This document shows, one piece after another, positions 1-6,036 of a stretch of DNA of 10,467 nt. The DNA lies in NCBI GenBank assembly GCA_937891875.1, contig CALATR010000530.1, forward strand, positions 1 through 10,467. The letters run 5' to 3'. This DNA comes from an uncultured Pseudomonadota bacterium. Lineage in GTDB: Bacteria > Myxococcota_A > UBA796 > GCA-2862545. A program made the translations under genes and the position numbers. The notes under the pieces are model-generated. The model ran no database searches, was not told the origin of the DNA, and was given only the letters and a program-made list of their open reading frames with translations. Position 1 is the first letter of the stretch, and the number at the start of each line of letters is the position of its first letter.

Positions 1-855
<855 letters not shown>

Positions 856-1283
856 GGGAGGGGCGGTCGCGAGCGCGGCGTCGCGTGGCTTCTGGCAGGG
901 GATGCGTCTGGGCGGTCTCCAGTCTCCAGTCTCCAGTCTCCAGCCCTACGGCAGTCGGGTGGTCCGTGCGCCTCGGTGCACACGGGTGGTCTGTGTGCGC
1001 TGCGCACAGCACGGGACCTGACGAGCGGCACATCGATGTGGCTGGCTGCAGTGTCGTCCACGGACTGGAGACTGGGGACTGGGGACCGGCCCGCCACGAA
1101 CCTGCCCGCAGTGCCGACGCCCTCCTCCTTGCCTCCCGCCGCCCCACCGGCTACTCCCCGCCGGCCTTGCACGGTGGCCCGTCGCGCGCCTCATGCCCTT
1201 CGAGATCCAACGAGGGCGTGGACGATTGGCGCACGGCCCGTTACCCGCGCCCGAATTCAACACCCTCTTGTCCTGGACGATCC
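856..1283. other. Non-coding spacer between pccB and rpsP
   Basis: The spacer is 428 bp with no credible gene. The frame upstream of rpsP stays open only because stop codons are rare at this GC content, and its translation is low-complexity Arg/Pro/Ser with no family resemblance. It holds the heptamer inverted-repeat element at 915-1086. The element's loop contains a tight hairpin at 991-1009 (CTGTG...CACAG, with a perfect TGTGCGC-T-GCGCACA at 994-1008). A smaller stem CCGGC/GCCGG lies at 1147-1151 and 1160-1164. None is followed by a T-run, so no classical intrinsic terminator is evident. An rpsP promoter must lie in the last ~150 bp; TTGGCG at 1226-1231 is the best -35-like string, but I see no well-spaced -10. 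Confidence 0.7.
915..1086. repeat. Heptamer inverted-repeat element A (hairpin-forming)
   Basis: The left arm is four perfect tandem GTCTCCA units (915-942). The right arm is TGGAGAC, TGGGGAC, TGGGGAC (1066-1086), the reverse complement with a T-to-C change in two units. In RNA those two units would still pair through G-U wobbles. The arms enclose 123 bp. The flanks extend the symmetry imperfectly (GGGCG on the left, CGGCCCGCC on the right). With unequal unit numbers (4 and 3) the stem can form in more than one register. It starts 59 bp after the pccB stop. The total length of 172 bp nearly equals that of element B. Confidence 0.85.
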
Positions 1284-1550
1284 ATGGTTCGCATCCGCCT
1301 GACCCGCATGGGCGCGAAGAAGCGCCCCTTCTACCGGGTGGTCGTGGCTGACTCCCGCGCCCCGCGGGACGGCCGCTTCATCGAGCAGCTCGGCTACTAC
1401 GATCCCATGAAGGATCCCTTCGACCTCAAGCTCGAGCTCGAGCGGGTCGACTACTGGCTGTCCGTCGGCGCCAAGCCGTCCGACACCGTCGACCGCCTCA
1501 TCGCCAAGGCCCGTGACGGCCATGGTCAGGCGCCGGCGGAGCAGGCCTGA
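1284..1550 (+). CDS. rpsP: 30S ribosomal protein S16
   Basis: This is an 88-residue bS16, a primary 16S rRNA-binding protein of the small subunit body needed for 30S assembly. The family signature is at the N-terminus: MVRIRLTRMGAKKRPFYRVV, then ADSRAPRDGRFIEQLGYYDP (residues 22-41) and the basic/aromatic LERVDYWLSVGAKPSDTV (52-69). The length is normal for the family (about 80-90). I start at ATG 1284 because MVRIRL is the canonical bS16 N-terminus; the open frame further upstream has no homology-like content. The ribosome-binding site is weak (GGA a few bases upstream). It is the first gene of the operon, and its TGA overlaps the next ATG by one base (TGATG), implying translational coupling to khpA. 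In many relatives ffh precedes it; here a long spacer and pccB do. Confidence 0.97.
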   Translation: MVRIRLTRMGAKKRPFYRVVVADSRAPRDGRFIEQLGYYDPMKDPFDLKLELERVDYWLSVGAKPSDTVDRLIAKARDGHGQAPAEQA

Positions 1551-1798
1551 TGGATTCTCTCCTGCGACATCTCGTGGAGCCCATCGTGGCCCACCCTGAC
1601 GACATCTCCATCCAGGCTGTGGAAGGGGATGCGTCCATCCTGCTCGAGCTCGTCGTCCACGAAGACGATCGTGCCCGCGTCAAGGGTGAGGACGGCCGCA
1701 CCCTGCGCGCCCTGCGGACGGTTCTCTCCGCTGCGGCTGGCAAGCGCAAGGCCACTGTCGACCTCGTCGAGGCGCATGGCGCCCACGGGGAAGAGTAG
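1550..1798 (+). CDS. khpA: KhpA-type KH-domain RNA-binding protein
   Basis: This 82-residue protein is a single KH domain of the YlqC/KhpA family. In Gram-positive bacteria KhpA pairs with KhpB (Jag) and binds many RNAs. Family-like stretches are LVEPIVAHPDDISIQAVEGD (residues 8-27), a beta strand ILLELVVHEDD (30-40), and the KH core RARVKGEDGRTLRALRTVLS (41-60), followed by GKRKATVDLVE. The GXXG loop reads G46-E-D-G49; most homologues I recall have a basic or small residue there (for example GKQG), so the two acidic residues are unusual. The start overlaps the rpsP stop and its 3' end overlaps rimM by 23 bp. The position between rpsP and rimM is the standard one for this family. Confidence 0.93.
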   Translation: MDSLLRHLVEPIVAHPDDISIQAVEGDASILLELVVHEDDRARVKGEDGRTLRALRTVLSAAAGKRKATVDLVEAHGAHGEE

Positions 1799-2363
1799 CT
1801 CCTCCACGGAGGCCCGCTTCCGGACCCTGTCCGGTCGCGGTCTGTCCGAGGATGAGGTCGAGCTCGGCCGCATCGTCGGTGTGTTCGGCGTCCGCGGTGA
1901 GGTGCGCGTGCACCTGCACAACCGCGAAGGCTCGGTGCTGCTCGATGATCCCTGGGACGTGATCCTCGTCTCGCCGGACGGATCCCGCCGCACCACTCGG
2001 CTGTCGTGCCGCTCGGGTGCGGGCAAGCGGATCCTGGGTCGCCTCGACGGGCTGTCCGATCGTGAGGTCGCGGCCGGGCTGAAGGGCACGCTGATCGCAG
2101 TCGCCCGGGCGGATCTGCCACCCCCGGACAGCGGTGAGTTCTACGTCGCCGACCTGCAGGGTCTGACCGTGCTGGTGGACGACGAGGCGCGCGGCAGCGT
2201 GGTGGACGTGCACCACACGGCTGCGGGAGACCTCATCGAGCTCTCCCTGGGCACGGAGGTGCACTTCGTGCCGTTTGCGGATCCAGCGATCGGCAAGATC
2301 GACCTGGATCGCGGGACCTTGACGCTCGATCCTCGGATCCTGGCTGAAGACGACGAGGACTGA
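1776..2363 (+). CDS. rimM: 16S rRNA processing / ribosome maturation factor RimM
   Basis: RimM binds S19 and helps mature the 30S head domain. The protein has 195 residues with the chosen ATG, slightly above the usual 165-185 because of a Ser/Thr-rich N-terminal extension. Evidence includes the N-terminal domain signature GRIVGVFGVRGEVRVHLHN (residues 31-49) and the linker/PRC-barrel start SGEFYVADLQGLTVLVDDE (119-137), matching the canonical E-Y/F-DL-GL pattern. A later strand motif EVHFVPFADP (161-170) and an acidic C-terminus EDDED follow. ATG 1776 lies inside khpA, preceded by GAGG at 1769-1772 with a short 3-base spacer. No other ATG precedes the domain. The 23-bp overlap implies coupled translation. 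The last codons carry GAGG (2355-2358), which serves trmD. Confidence 0.94.
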   Translation: MAPTGKSSSSTEARFRTLSGRGLSEDEVELGRIVGVFGVRGEVRVHLHNREGSVLLDDPWDVILVSPDGSRRTTRLSCRSGAGKRILGRLDGLSDREVAAGLKGTLIAVARADLPPPDSGEFYVADLQGLTVLVDDEARGSVVDVHHTAAGDLIELSLGTEVHFVPFADPAIGKIDLDRGTLTLDPRILAEDDED

Positions 2364-2364
2364 C

Positions 2365-3108
2365 GTGTCCGAGACCCCCCGCCGGCCGCGCTACGACGTG
2401 GTCACCCTGCACCCGGAGATGGTGGAGGGGCCGCTGCACGGCAGCATCCTCGGTCGCGGCCAGCAGGCGGGCGCCATCGACGTGCGGATCTTCAACATCC
2501 GCGACCACGGCATCGGCAAGCACCGCTCGGTGGACGACACGCCCTACGGCGGCGGCGCGGGCATGGTCATGCGCGTGGACATCGTCGCCAACGCCCTCGA
2601 CGAGGCCCGCGAGGACGATGGGTACGTCATCCACATGAGCCCGGCAGGCAAGCGCTTCACCCAGGCCGACGCCGAGCGCCTGGCGAAGCGGGACCATCTG
2701 GTGCTGCTCTGCGGCCACTACGAGGGCATCGACGCCCGCATCGAGCACGTGGTGGACGAGGAGATCAGCCTCGGCGACTTCGTGCTCACCGGCGGTGAGC
2801 TGGCCGCGTGCGCGATCATCGATGCCGTGGCGCGCCTGCAGCCCGGGGTGCTCGGCAACGCGGAGAGCGCGCTCGAGGAGAGCTTCACCAGCGGGCTCCT
2901 GGAGCATCCCCAGTACACCCGTCCCCGCGAGTGGCAGGGGCACGAGGGGCCTGACATCCTGCTGTCCGGTCACCACGCCAACATCGCCGCCTGGCGGCAC
3001 GAGCAGGCCCTGGAGCGCACCCGGGAGCGCCGGCCGGACCTGCTGGACGCAACCCGCGGTGGCTCCACCGACGCCCGGGACGTTGACGACCCGGCCAAGC
3101 GCGGATAG
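2365..3108 (+). CDS. trmD: tRNA (guanine(37)-N1)-methyltransferase TrmD
   Basis: TrmD is a SPOUT (trefoil-knot) methyltransferase that makes m1G37 next to the anticodon, preventing +1 frameshifting. It has 247 residues, a normal length. Motifs are VDDTPYGGGAGMVMR (56-70), LLCGHYEGIDARIEHVVDEE (114-133), SLGDFVLTGGELAA (135-148) forming the SAM-binding knot, then RLQPGVLGN, GLLEHPQYTRPREWQGHEGP (177-196) and LLSGHHANIAAWR. The start is GTG 2365, one base after the rimM stop, with GAGG at 2355-2358 giving a 6-base spacer. Arg157 aligns with catalytic Arg154 of the E. coli enzyme. The position of E. coli Asp169 is Glu172 here (codon 2878-2880; LEESF instead of the usual EDSF). Confidence 0.97.
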   Translation: MSETPRRPRYDVVTLHPEMVEGPLHGSILGRGQQAGAIDVRIFNIRDHGIGKHRSVDDTPYGGGAGMVMRVDIVANALDEAREDDGYVIHMSPAGKRFTQADAERLAKRDHLVLLCGHYEGIDARIEHVVDEEISLGDFVLTGGELAACAIIDAVARLQPGVLGNAESALEESFTSGLLEHPQYTRPREWQGHEGPDILLSGHHANIAAWRHEQALERTRERRPDLLDATRGGSTDARDVDDPAKRG

Positions 3109-3273
3109 CGGGGGCCGGTTCCGCGGACGGTGTGTGGCGACCCACCACTGGTGTCCCCCGCGTCCGTCACCCGGCAGACCGCGCCCGTCCAGGGCTCGCC
3201 TGCGGGCCTGACCGGCGGGGCTCGCACACCGGGCTCCGCGTCTCGTCGATTCCGTGATTTTCAGAGGTCCGTC
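3109..3273 (+). promoter_or_regulatory. Untranslated leader upstream of rplS
   Basis: This is a 165-bp non-coding gap inside an otherwise gap-free operon. It can fold locally: CGGACG near 3123-3128 can pair with CGTCCG around 3161-3166, enclosing GTGG-CGAC-CCAC and CACC-ACT-GGTG mini-hairpins. GGGCTC occurs three times further on. The ribosome-binding site AGAGG (3263-3267) lies 6 bases before the rplS ATG in an unusually AT-rich patch. rplS leaders that bind L19 are known in Firmicutes, so an autoregulatory leader is conceivable. I cannot match this one to a known motif, and it may simply hold a promoter. Confidence 0.35.
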
Positions 3274-3717
3274 ATGAGCCTGCTCGAGCAGATTGAGAGC
3301 GAGATCATCGCCAGCCGCACGCGTCCGACCATCGACGTGCGCCCCGGTGACACCGTGCGCGTCCACGTGCGCATCACCGAGGGCAAGAACTCTCGCATCC
3401 AGGTGTTCGAGGGCACGGTCATCCGCATCAAGCGCGGCGGCCCCCGCACCACCTTCACCGTGCGCAAGATGGCCTCGGGCGTCGGCGTGGAGCGGATCTT
3501 CCCTGCCTCCTGCCCCAACGTCGAGAAGATCGAGGTCACGGCCCGCCACAAGGTGCGCCGCGCCAAGCTGCACTACCTGCGCAGCCTCCAGGGCAAGGCC
3601 GCCCGCCTCAAGCCCATCCGCGACTTCCAGCCGATCATGTCGCAGGCCGCGACCGACGGTCCGAAGCGCAAGCGCCGCGGCAAGAAGCGTCGCCGCGCGA
3701 TGGGCGACCAGGACTGA
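3274..3717 (+). CDS. rplS: 50S ribosomal protein L19
   Basis: bL19 sits at the subunit interface of the 50S particle. The family core is clear: LLEQIESEIIASRTRPTIDV (3-22), then PGDTVRVHVRITEGKNSRIQ (24-43), FEGTVIRIKRGGPRTTFTVR (45-64), SGVGVERIFPASCPNVEKIE (68-87) and VRRAKLHYLRSLQGKAARLK (94-113). The conserved core ends near residue 113, as in the ~115-residue E. coli protein. This version runs on to 147 residues with a tail ending in a Lys/Arg cluster (GPKRKRRGKKRRRAMGDQD, 129-147), probably disordered and rRNA-binding. I chose ATG 3274 because of the AGAGG site upstream and the family N-terminus. It is followed 43 bp later by yraN; RNase HII (rnhB), common at this point in relatives, is absent. 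Confidence 0.97.
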   Translation: MSLLEQIESEIIASRTRPTIDVRPGDTVRVHVRITEGKNSRIQVFEGTVIRIKRGGPRTTFTVRKMASGVGVERIFPASCPNVEKIEVTARHKVRRAKLHYLRSLQGKAARLKPIRDFQPIMSQAATDGPKRKRRGKKRRRAMGDQD

Positions 3718-3760
3718 GCGGTCCGCCTGCCGCAGTGTTCACGGCGTGCTCGGAGTCGAG

Positions 3761-4147
3761 GTGACGAGCCACGACGCCGAGGCACGCCGTGCTGCGTGGC
3801 AGGAGGGCCTGCAGGCCGAGGCCTACGTCGCCGACCTGCTGGCTCGGGTCGGCTGGACCGTGCTCGACCGCAACTGGTCGGGCGGGGGAGGGGAGCTGGA
3901 CGCGGTCGTGCTCCGCGACGGCAAGCTCCGCATGGTCGAGGTCCGCGCCCGCACCGATGATGAGGTCGTGCCGGTCGAGGAGACCATCACGACCCACAAG
4001 CGCGCCCGCCTGCGCAGCGCCGCCCGCGCCTGGCTGCTCGACCACGAGCCCGACTACGACGAGGTCGCCTTCCTGGTCGCCCTGGTGGATCTCGGCACCG
4101 ACCCCTGGTCCGTGACCTGGATCGACGACGCCTTCGACGGAGCCTGA
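3761..4147 (+). CDS. yraN: YraN family (UPF0102) endonuclease-fold protein
   Basis: This 128-residue protein is of the UPF0102/YraN family, whose fold resembles PD-(D/E)xK nucleases of the Holliday-junction-resolvase type; the biological role is unsettled. Family features are G16...AEAYVADLLARVGWTVLDRN (19-38), the conserved GGGELDAVVLRDGKLRMVEV (42-61) with Glu45, Asp47 and Glu60 as likely metal-site residues, and a VRAR ending in place of the nuclease Lys, as in other family members. A helix after ITTHKRARLRSAARAWL also fits. GTG 3761 is preferred, with GGAG at 3752-3755 and a 5-base spacer; GTG 3746 in the same frame is the alternative. The position between rplS and rsmI is typical. The GGAG at 4139-4142, inside its last codons, serves rsmI. 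Confidence 0.88.
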   Translation: MTSHDAEARRAAWQEGLQAEAYVADLLARVGWTVLDRNWSGGGGELDAVVLRDGKLRMVEVRARTDDEVVPVEETITTHKRARLRSAARAWLLDHEPDYDEVAFLVALVDLGTDPWSVTWIDDAFDGA

Positions 4148-4148
4148 C

Positions 4149-4949
4149 GTGCCGCTCTTCATCGTCGCCACCCCGCTGGGCACCCTCGACGACCTGTCGC
4201 CTCGCGCGCGCGAGGTGCTCGGCACCGTCGCGGTCATCGCCGCCGAGGACACCCGCATGACGCGCAAGCTCCTCGGCGCCGTCGGGATCGCCGCCCCAGA
4301 GCTGGTCGCTCTGCACGCCCACAACGAGGCCAGCCGCGCCGAGCGCCTGGCCGAGCGCGCGCTGACCGAAGACGTCGCCCTCGTCAGCGACGCCGGCACG
4401 CCGGCGGTGTCCGATCCCGGTCGCCTCCTGGTCGAGCGCTGCCTCGCCGAGGGCGTCGAGATCCGCTCTGTGCCCGGCCCCAGTGCGCTGGCTTCCGCCC
4501 TCGCAGCCAGCGGGCTGTCGACCGCACCGTCCACGTTTCTTGGCTTTCCTCCTAGAAAAGGCCTGGAGGGTGCCTGTCGCGAGGCCCTCGCCCGCCCCGA
4601 GACCCTGGTGTTCTTCGAGGCGCCCAGCCGGGTCGTGCGCCTCGTCGCCACCCTCGCCGAGCTGGCGCCCCACCGCGACGGCGTGCTCTGCCGCGAGATC
4701 TCCAAGCGCTTCGAGGAGATCGTCCGCGCGCCCCTGCCCGCCCTGGCCGCCCAGCTCGCCGACCGGGAGATCCGCGGCGAGTGCGTCGTGCTGGTCGGGC
4801 CGGGTGAGCCCCTGGTCGAGACCCCCGCCGAGCTGCGTAGCGACCGCACCAAGGACGTGGCCGCCGCCCTCGCCGAGCGCTGGGGGGTGAAGAAGCGCGA
4901 CGTCTACCAGCGCCTGCTCGACCTCGAGCGCGAGCTGGGCGGCGGCTGA
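4149..4949 (+). CDS. rsmI: 16S rRNA (cytidine(1402)-2'-O)-methyltransferase RsmI
   Basis: RsmI methylates the 2'-OH of C1402 in the ribosomal decoding centre. It has 266 residues, slightly short of the usual ~280, with a tetrapyrrole-methylase fold. Motifs are FIVATPLGTLDDLSPRAREV (4-23), AAEDTRMTRKLL (31-42), HAHNE (56-60), ALVSDAGTPAVSDPG (77-91), SVPGPSALASALAASGLST (107-125), FLGFPPRK (130-137) and FFEAPSRV (155-162). The C-terminal region RTKDVAAALAERWGVKKRDV resembles the small helical domain of full-length RsmI. The start is GTG 4149, one base after the yraN stop, with GGAG at 4139-4142. This is the last gene of the operon: a 66-bp gap with a possible new promoter follows. Confidence 0.96.
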   Translation: MPLFIVATPLGTLDDLSPRAREVLGTVAVIAAEDTRMTRKLLGAVGIAAPELVALHAHNEASRAERLAERALTEDVALVSDAGTPAVSDPGRLLVERCLAEGVEIRSVPGPSALASALAASGLSTAPSTFLGFPPRKGLEGACREALARPETLVFFEAPSRVVRLVATLAELAPHRDGVLCREISKRFEEIVRAPLPALAAQLADREIRGECVVLVGPGEPLVETPAELRSDRTKDVAAALAERWGVKKRDVYQRLLDLERELGGG

Positions 4950-4986
4950 CCGGTCGGGTCCGGGGTGCGCGCGTCCGGGCATGGCC

Positions 4987-4992
4987 TAGGAT
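4987..4992 (+). promoter_or_regulatory. Candidate -10 box before the AIM24 gene
   Basis: TAGGAT, matching TATAAT at 4 of 6 positions, lies 23 bp before the ATG in a 66-bp gap. No convincing -35 is present at 16-18 bp spacing. It could give the AIM24 gene its own transcript in addition to operon read-through. Confidence 0.3.
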
Positions 4993-5015
4993 GCGGCTGC
5001 CACCTGGGAGTGCCC

Positions 5016-5747
5016 ATGCCGACCTCCGACGAAGCCCTCGCCGCGCTGCTCGCCCTCGATGAGGAGGAGCTCGCCACCTACTGCCGCGCCATCGAGATCG
5101 ACGGTGCGATCGCCCAGGTGCTGCGCCTCAAGCTCGACAAGGGCCAGGAGCTGTGGGTCAGCCGCGGCGGGCTGATGGCCTACCAGGGCATCGACTGGAA
5201 GCTCAAGGTGCCCGGCGGCGCGGGCAAGGCGGTCGGCCGCATGCTGTCCGGCGAAGGCGCGGCCCTCGTGCGGGTCACCGCCCACCGCGACAACGCCGAC
5301 GTGGTGATCAGCAGCAACCAGCCCGGGCGCCTCGCCACCTGGGACCTCGACCGCGGACCCATCGTCTGCACCAGCGGCAGCTTCGTGGCCGCGCTGGGCG
5401 AGGTCGACATCGACGTCACCATGGCCCGCTCGGCCGGGGCGATGGCGTTCGGCGGCGCCGGCCTGTTCCTGCAGAAGCTGTCCGGCACCGGCATCGCGGT
5501 CGTGCACGGCTCGGGCGACTTCATCCCGGTCGAGCTGGCCGCGGGGGAGAAGCTCCTGGTCAGCACCGGCAACCTGGCCGTCTTCTCCGCGAGCGTGGCC
5601 TACGGCATCCGCGGTACCGGCGGCTGTCTCAAGGCGATGTTCGGCGGCGAAGGCCTGTTCATGACCGAGCTGACCGGGCCGGGGTGGGTGATGCTGCAGA
5701 GCCTGAAGAAGGTGCCGGTCGCCGCGAAGAAGGGTGCTGCGCAGTAG
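5016..5747 (+). CDS. AIM24 family protein
   Basis: This 243-residue protein belongs to the AIM24/TIGR00266 family, a beta-rich fold found in bacteria and mitochondria whose biochemical function in bacteria is unknown. Recognisable stretches are LWVSRGGLMAYQGIDWKLKV (46-65), SGEGAALVRVTA (78-89), VISSNQPGRLATWDL (97-111), GPIVCTSGSFVAA (114-126), the glycine-rich AFGGAGLFLQKLSGTGIAVV (144-163), GSGDFIPVELAAGEKLLVST (165-184), and FGGEGLFMTELTGPGWVMLQ (209-228). Repeated glycine-turn/hydrophobic-strand patterns fit the family's beta-prism-like architecture. There is no signal peptide, so it is probably cytoplasmic. ATG 5016 has GGGAG (5006-5010) 5 bases upstream; an in-frame extension to 4965 lacks such a site. 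It follows rsmI in the same direction and ends TAG-GGG at a repeat-rich convergent spacer. Confidence 0.92.
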   Translation: MPTSDEALAALLALDEEELATYCRAIEIDGAIAQVLRLKLDKGQELWVSRGGLMAYQGIDWKLKVPGGAGKAVGRMLSGEGAALVRVTAHRDNADVVISSNQPGRLATWDLDRGPIVCTSGSFVAALGEVDIDVTMARSAGAMAFGGAGLFLQKLSGTGIAVVHGSGDFIPVELAAGEKLLVSTGNLAVFSASVAYGIRGTGGCLKAMFGGEGLFMTELTGPGWVMLQSLKKVPVAAKKGAAQ

Positions 5748-5773
5748 GGGAGACTGGGGAGACTGGCGAGAGT
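5747..5773 (+). repeat. Nonamer tandem repeat at the AIM24 3' end
   Basis: Two perfect GGGGAGACT units (5747-5764) begin on the last base of the stop codon. A degenerate third unit, GGCGAGAGT (5765-5773), follows. The GAGAC core is the complement of the GTCTC core in the heptamer arms downstream, so it could pair with the left arm of element B. Confidence 0.7.
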
Positions 5774-5797
5774 GCCGTTGCTGCGGGGCAGAGGAGT

Positions 5798-5989
5798 GGC
5801 GGGGCGGTCTCTGGTCTCTGGTCTCTGGGGCCCTCTGCGAGCGGGGCGGCGAGGACGAAGTTCCGCCATGCTTCGGCCGGTGCTCGCGGCGTCGTTCGAC
5901 GATCCCGAGGTCCGCACCGACACGCACCAACGACCTTGGATGCCTGTGGGCCCAGAGACCAGAGACCAGCGACCAGAGACCGTCCCGCC
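5798..5989. repeat. Heptamer inverted-repeat element B (hairpin-forming)
   Basis: The left arm is three perfect GTCTCTG units (5807-5827) followed by GGGCCC (5828-5833). The right arm is GGGCCC (5948-5953), then CAGAGAC, CAGAGAC, CAGCGAC, CAGAGAC (5953-5980). The outer flanks continue the symmetry: 5798-5811 matches the reverse complement of 5976-5989 at 13 of 14 positions. Heptamers span 174 bp and the middle segment contains a small perfect stem CGTCG-TT-CGACG (5890-5901). The element fills the spacer between two convergent genes, so it could act on transcripts from either side. No T-run follows either arm. It is closely related in design to element A at 915-1086. Confidence 0.87.
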
Positions 5990-6036
5990 CCTCCCCCGCC
6001 GGAAGTGACGCGACCCCCACCCGACGATCCCGCCCC

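Noticed and set aside
991..1009. Intrinsic terminator after pccB
   Set aside because: The hairpin is strong, but there is no T-run after it on either strand, and it lies about 135 bp past the stop inside the loop of element A.
885..1283. A longer S16 with a ~133-residue N-terminal extension
   Set aside because: The extension would be translated from the heptamer repeats and spacer, has no conserved content, and S16 proteins begin at MVRIRL.
2233..3573. A 446-codon minus-strand open frame opposite trmD and rplS
   Set aside because: It is the shadow of trmD and rplS, both of which have unmistakable family motifs on the plus strand.
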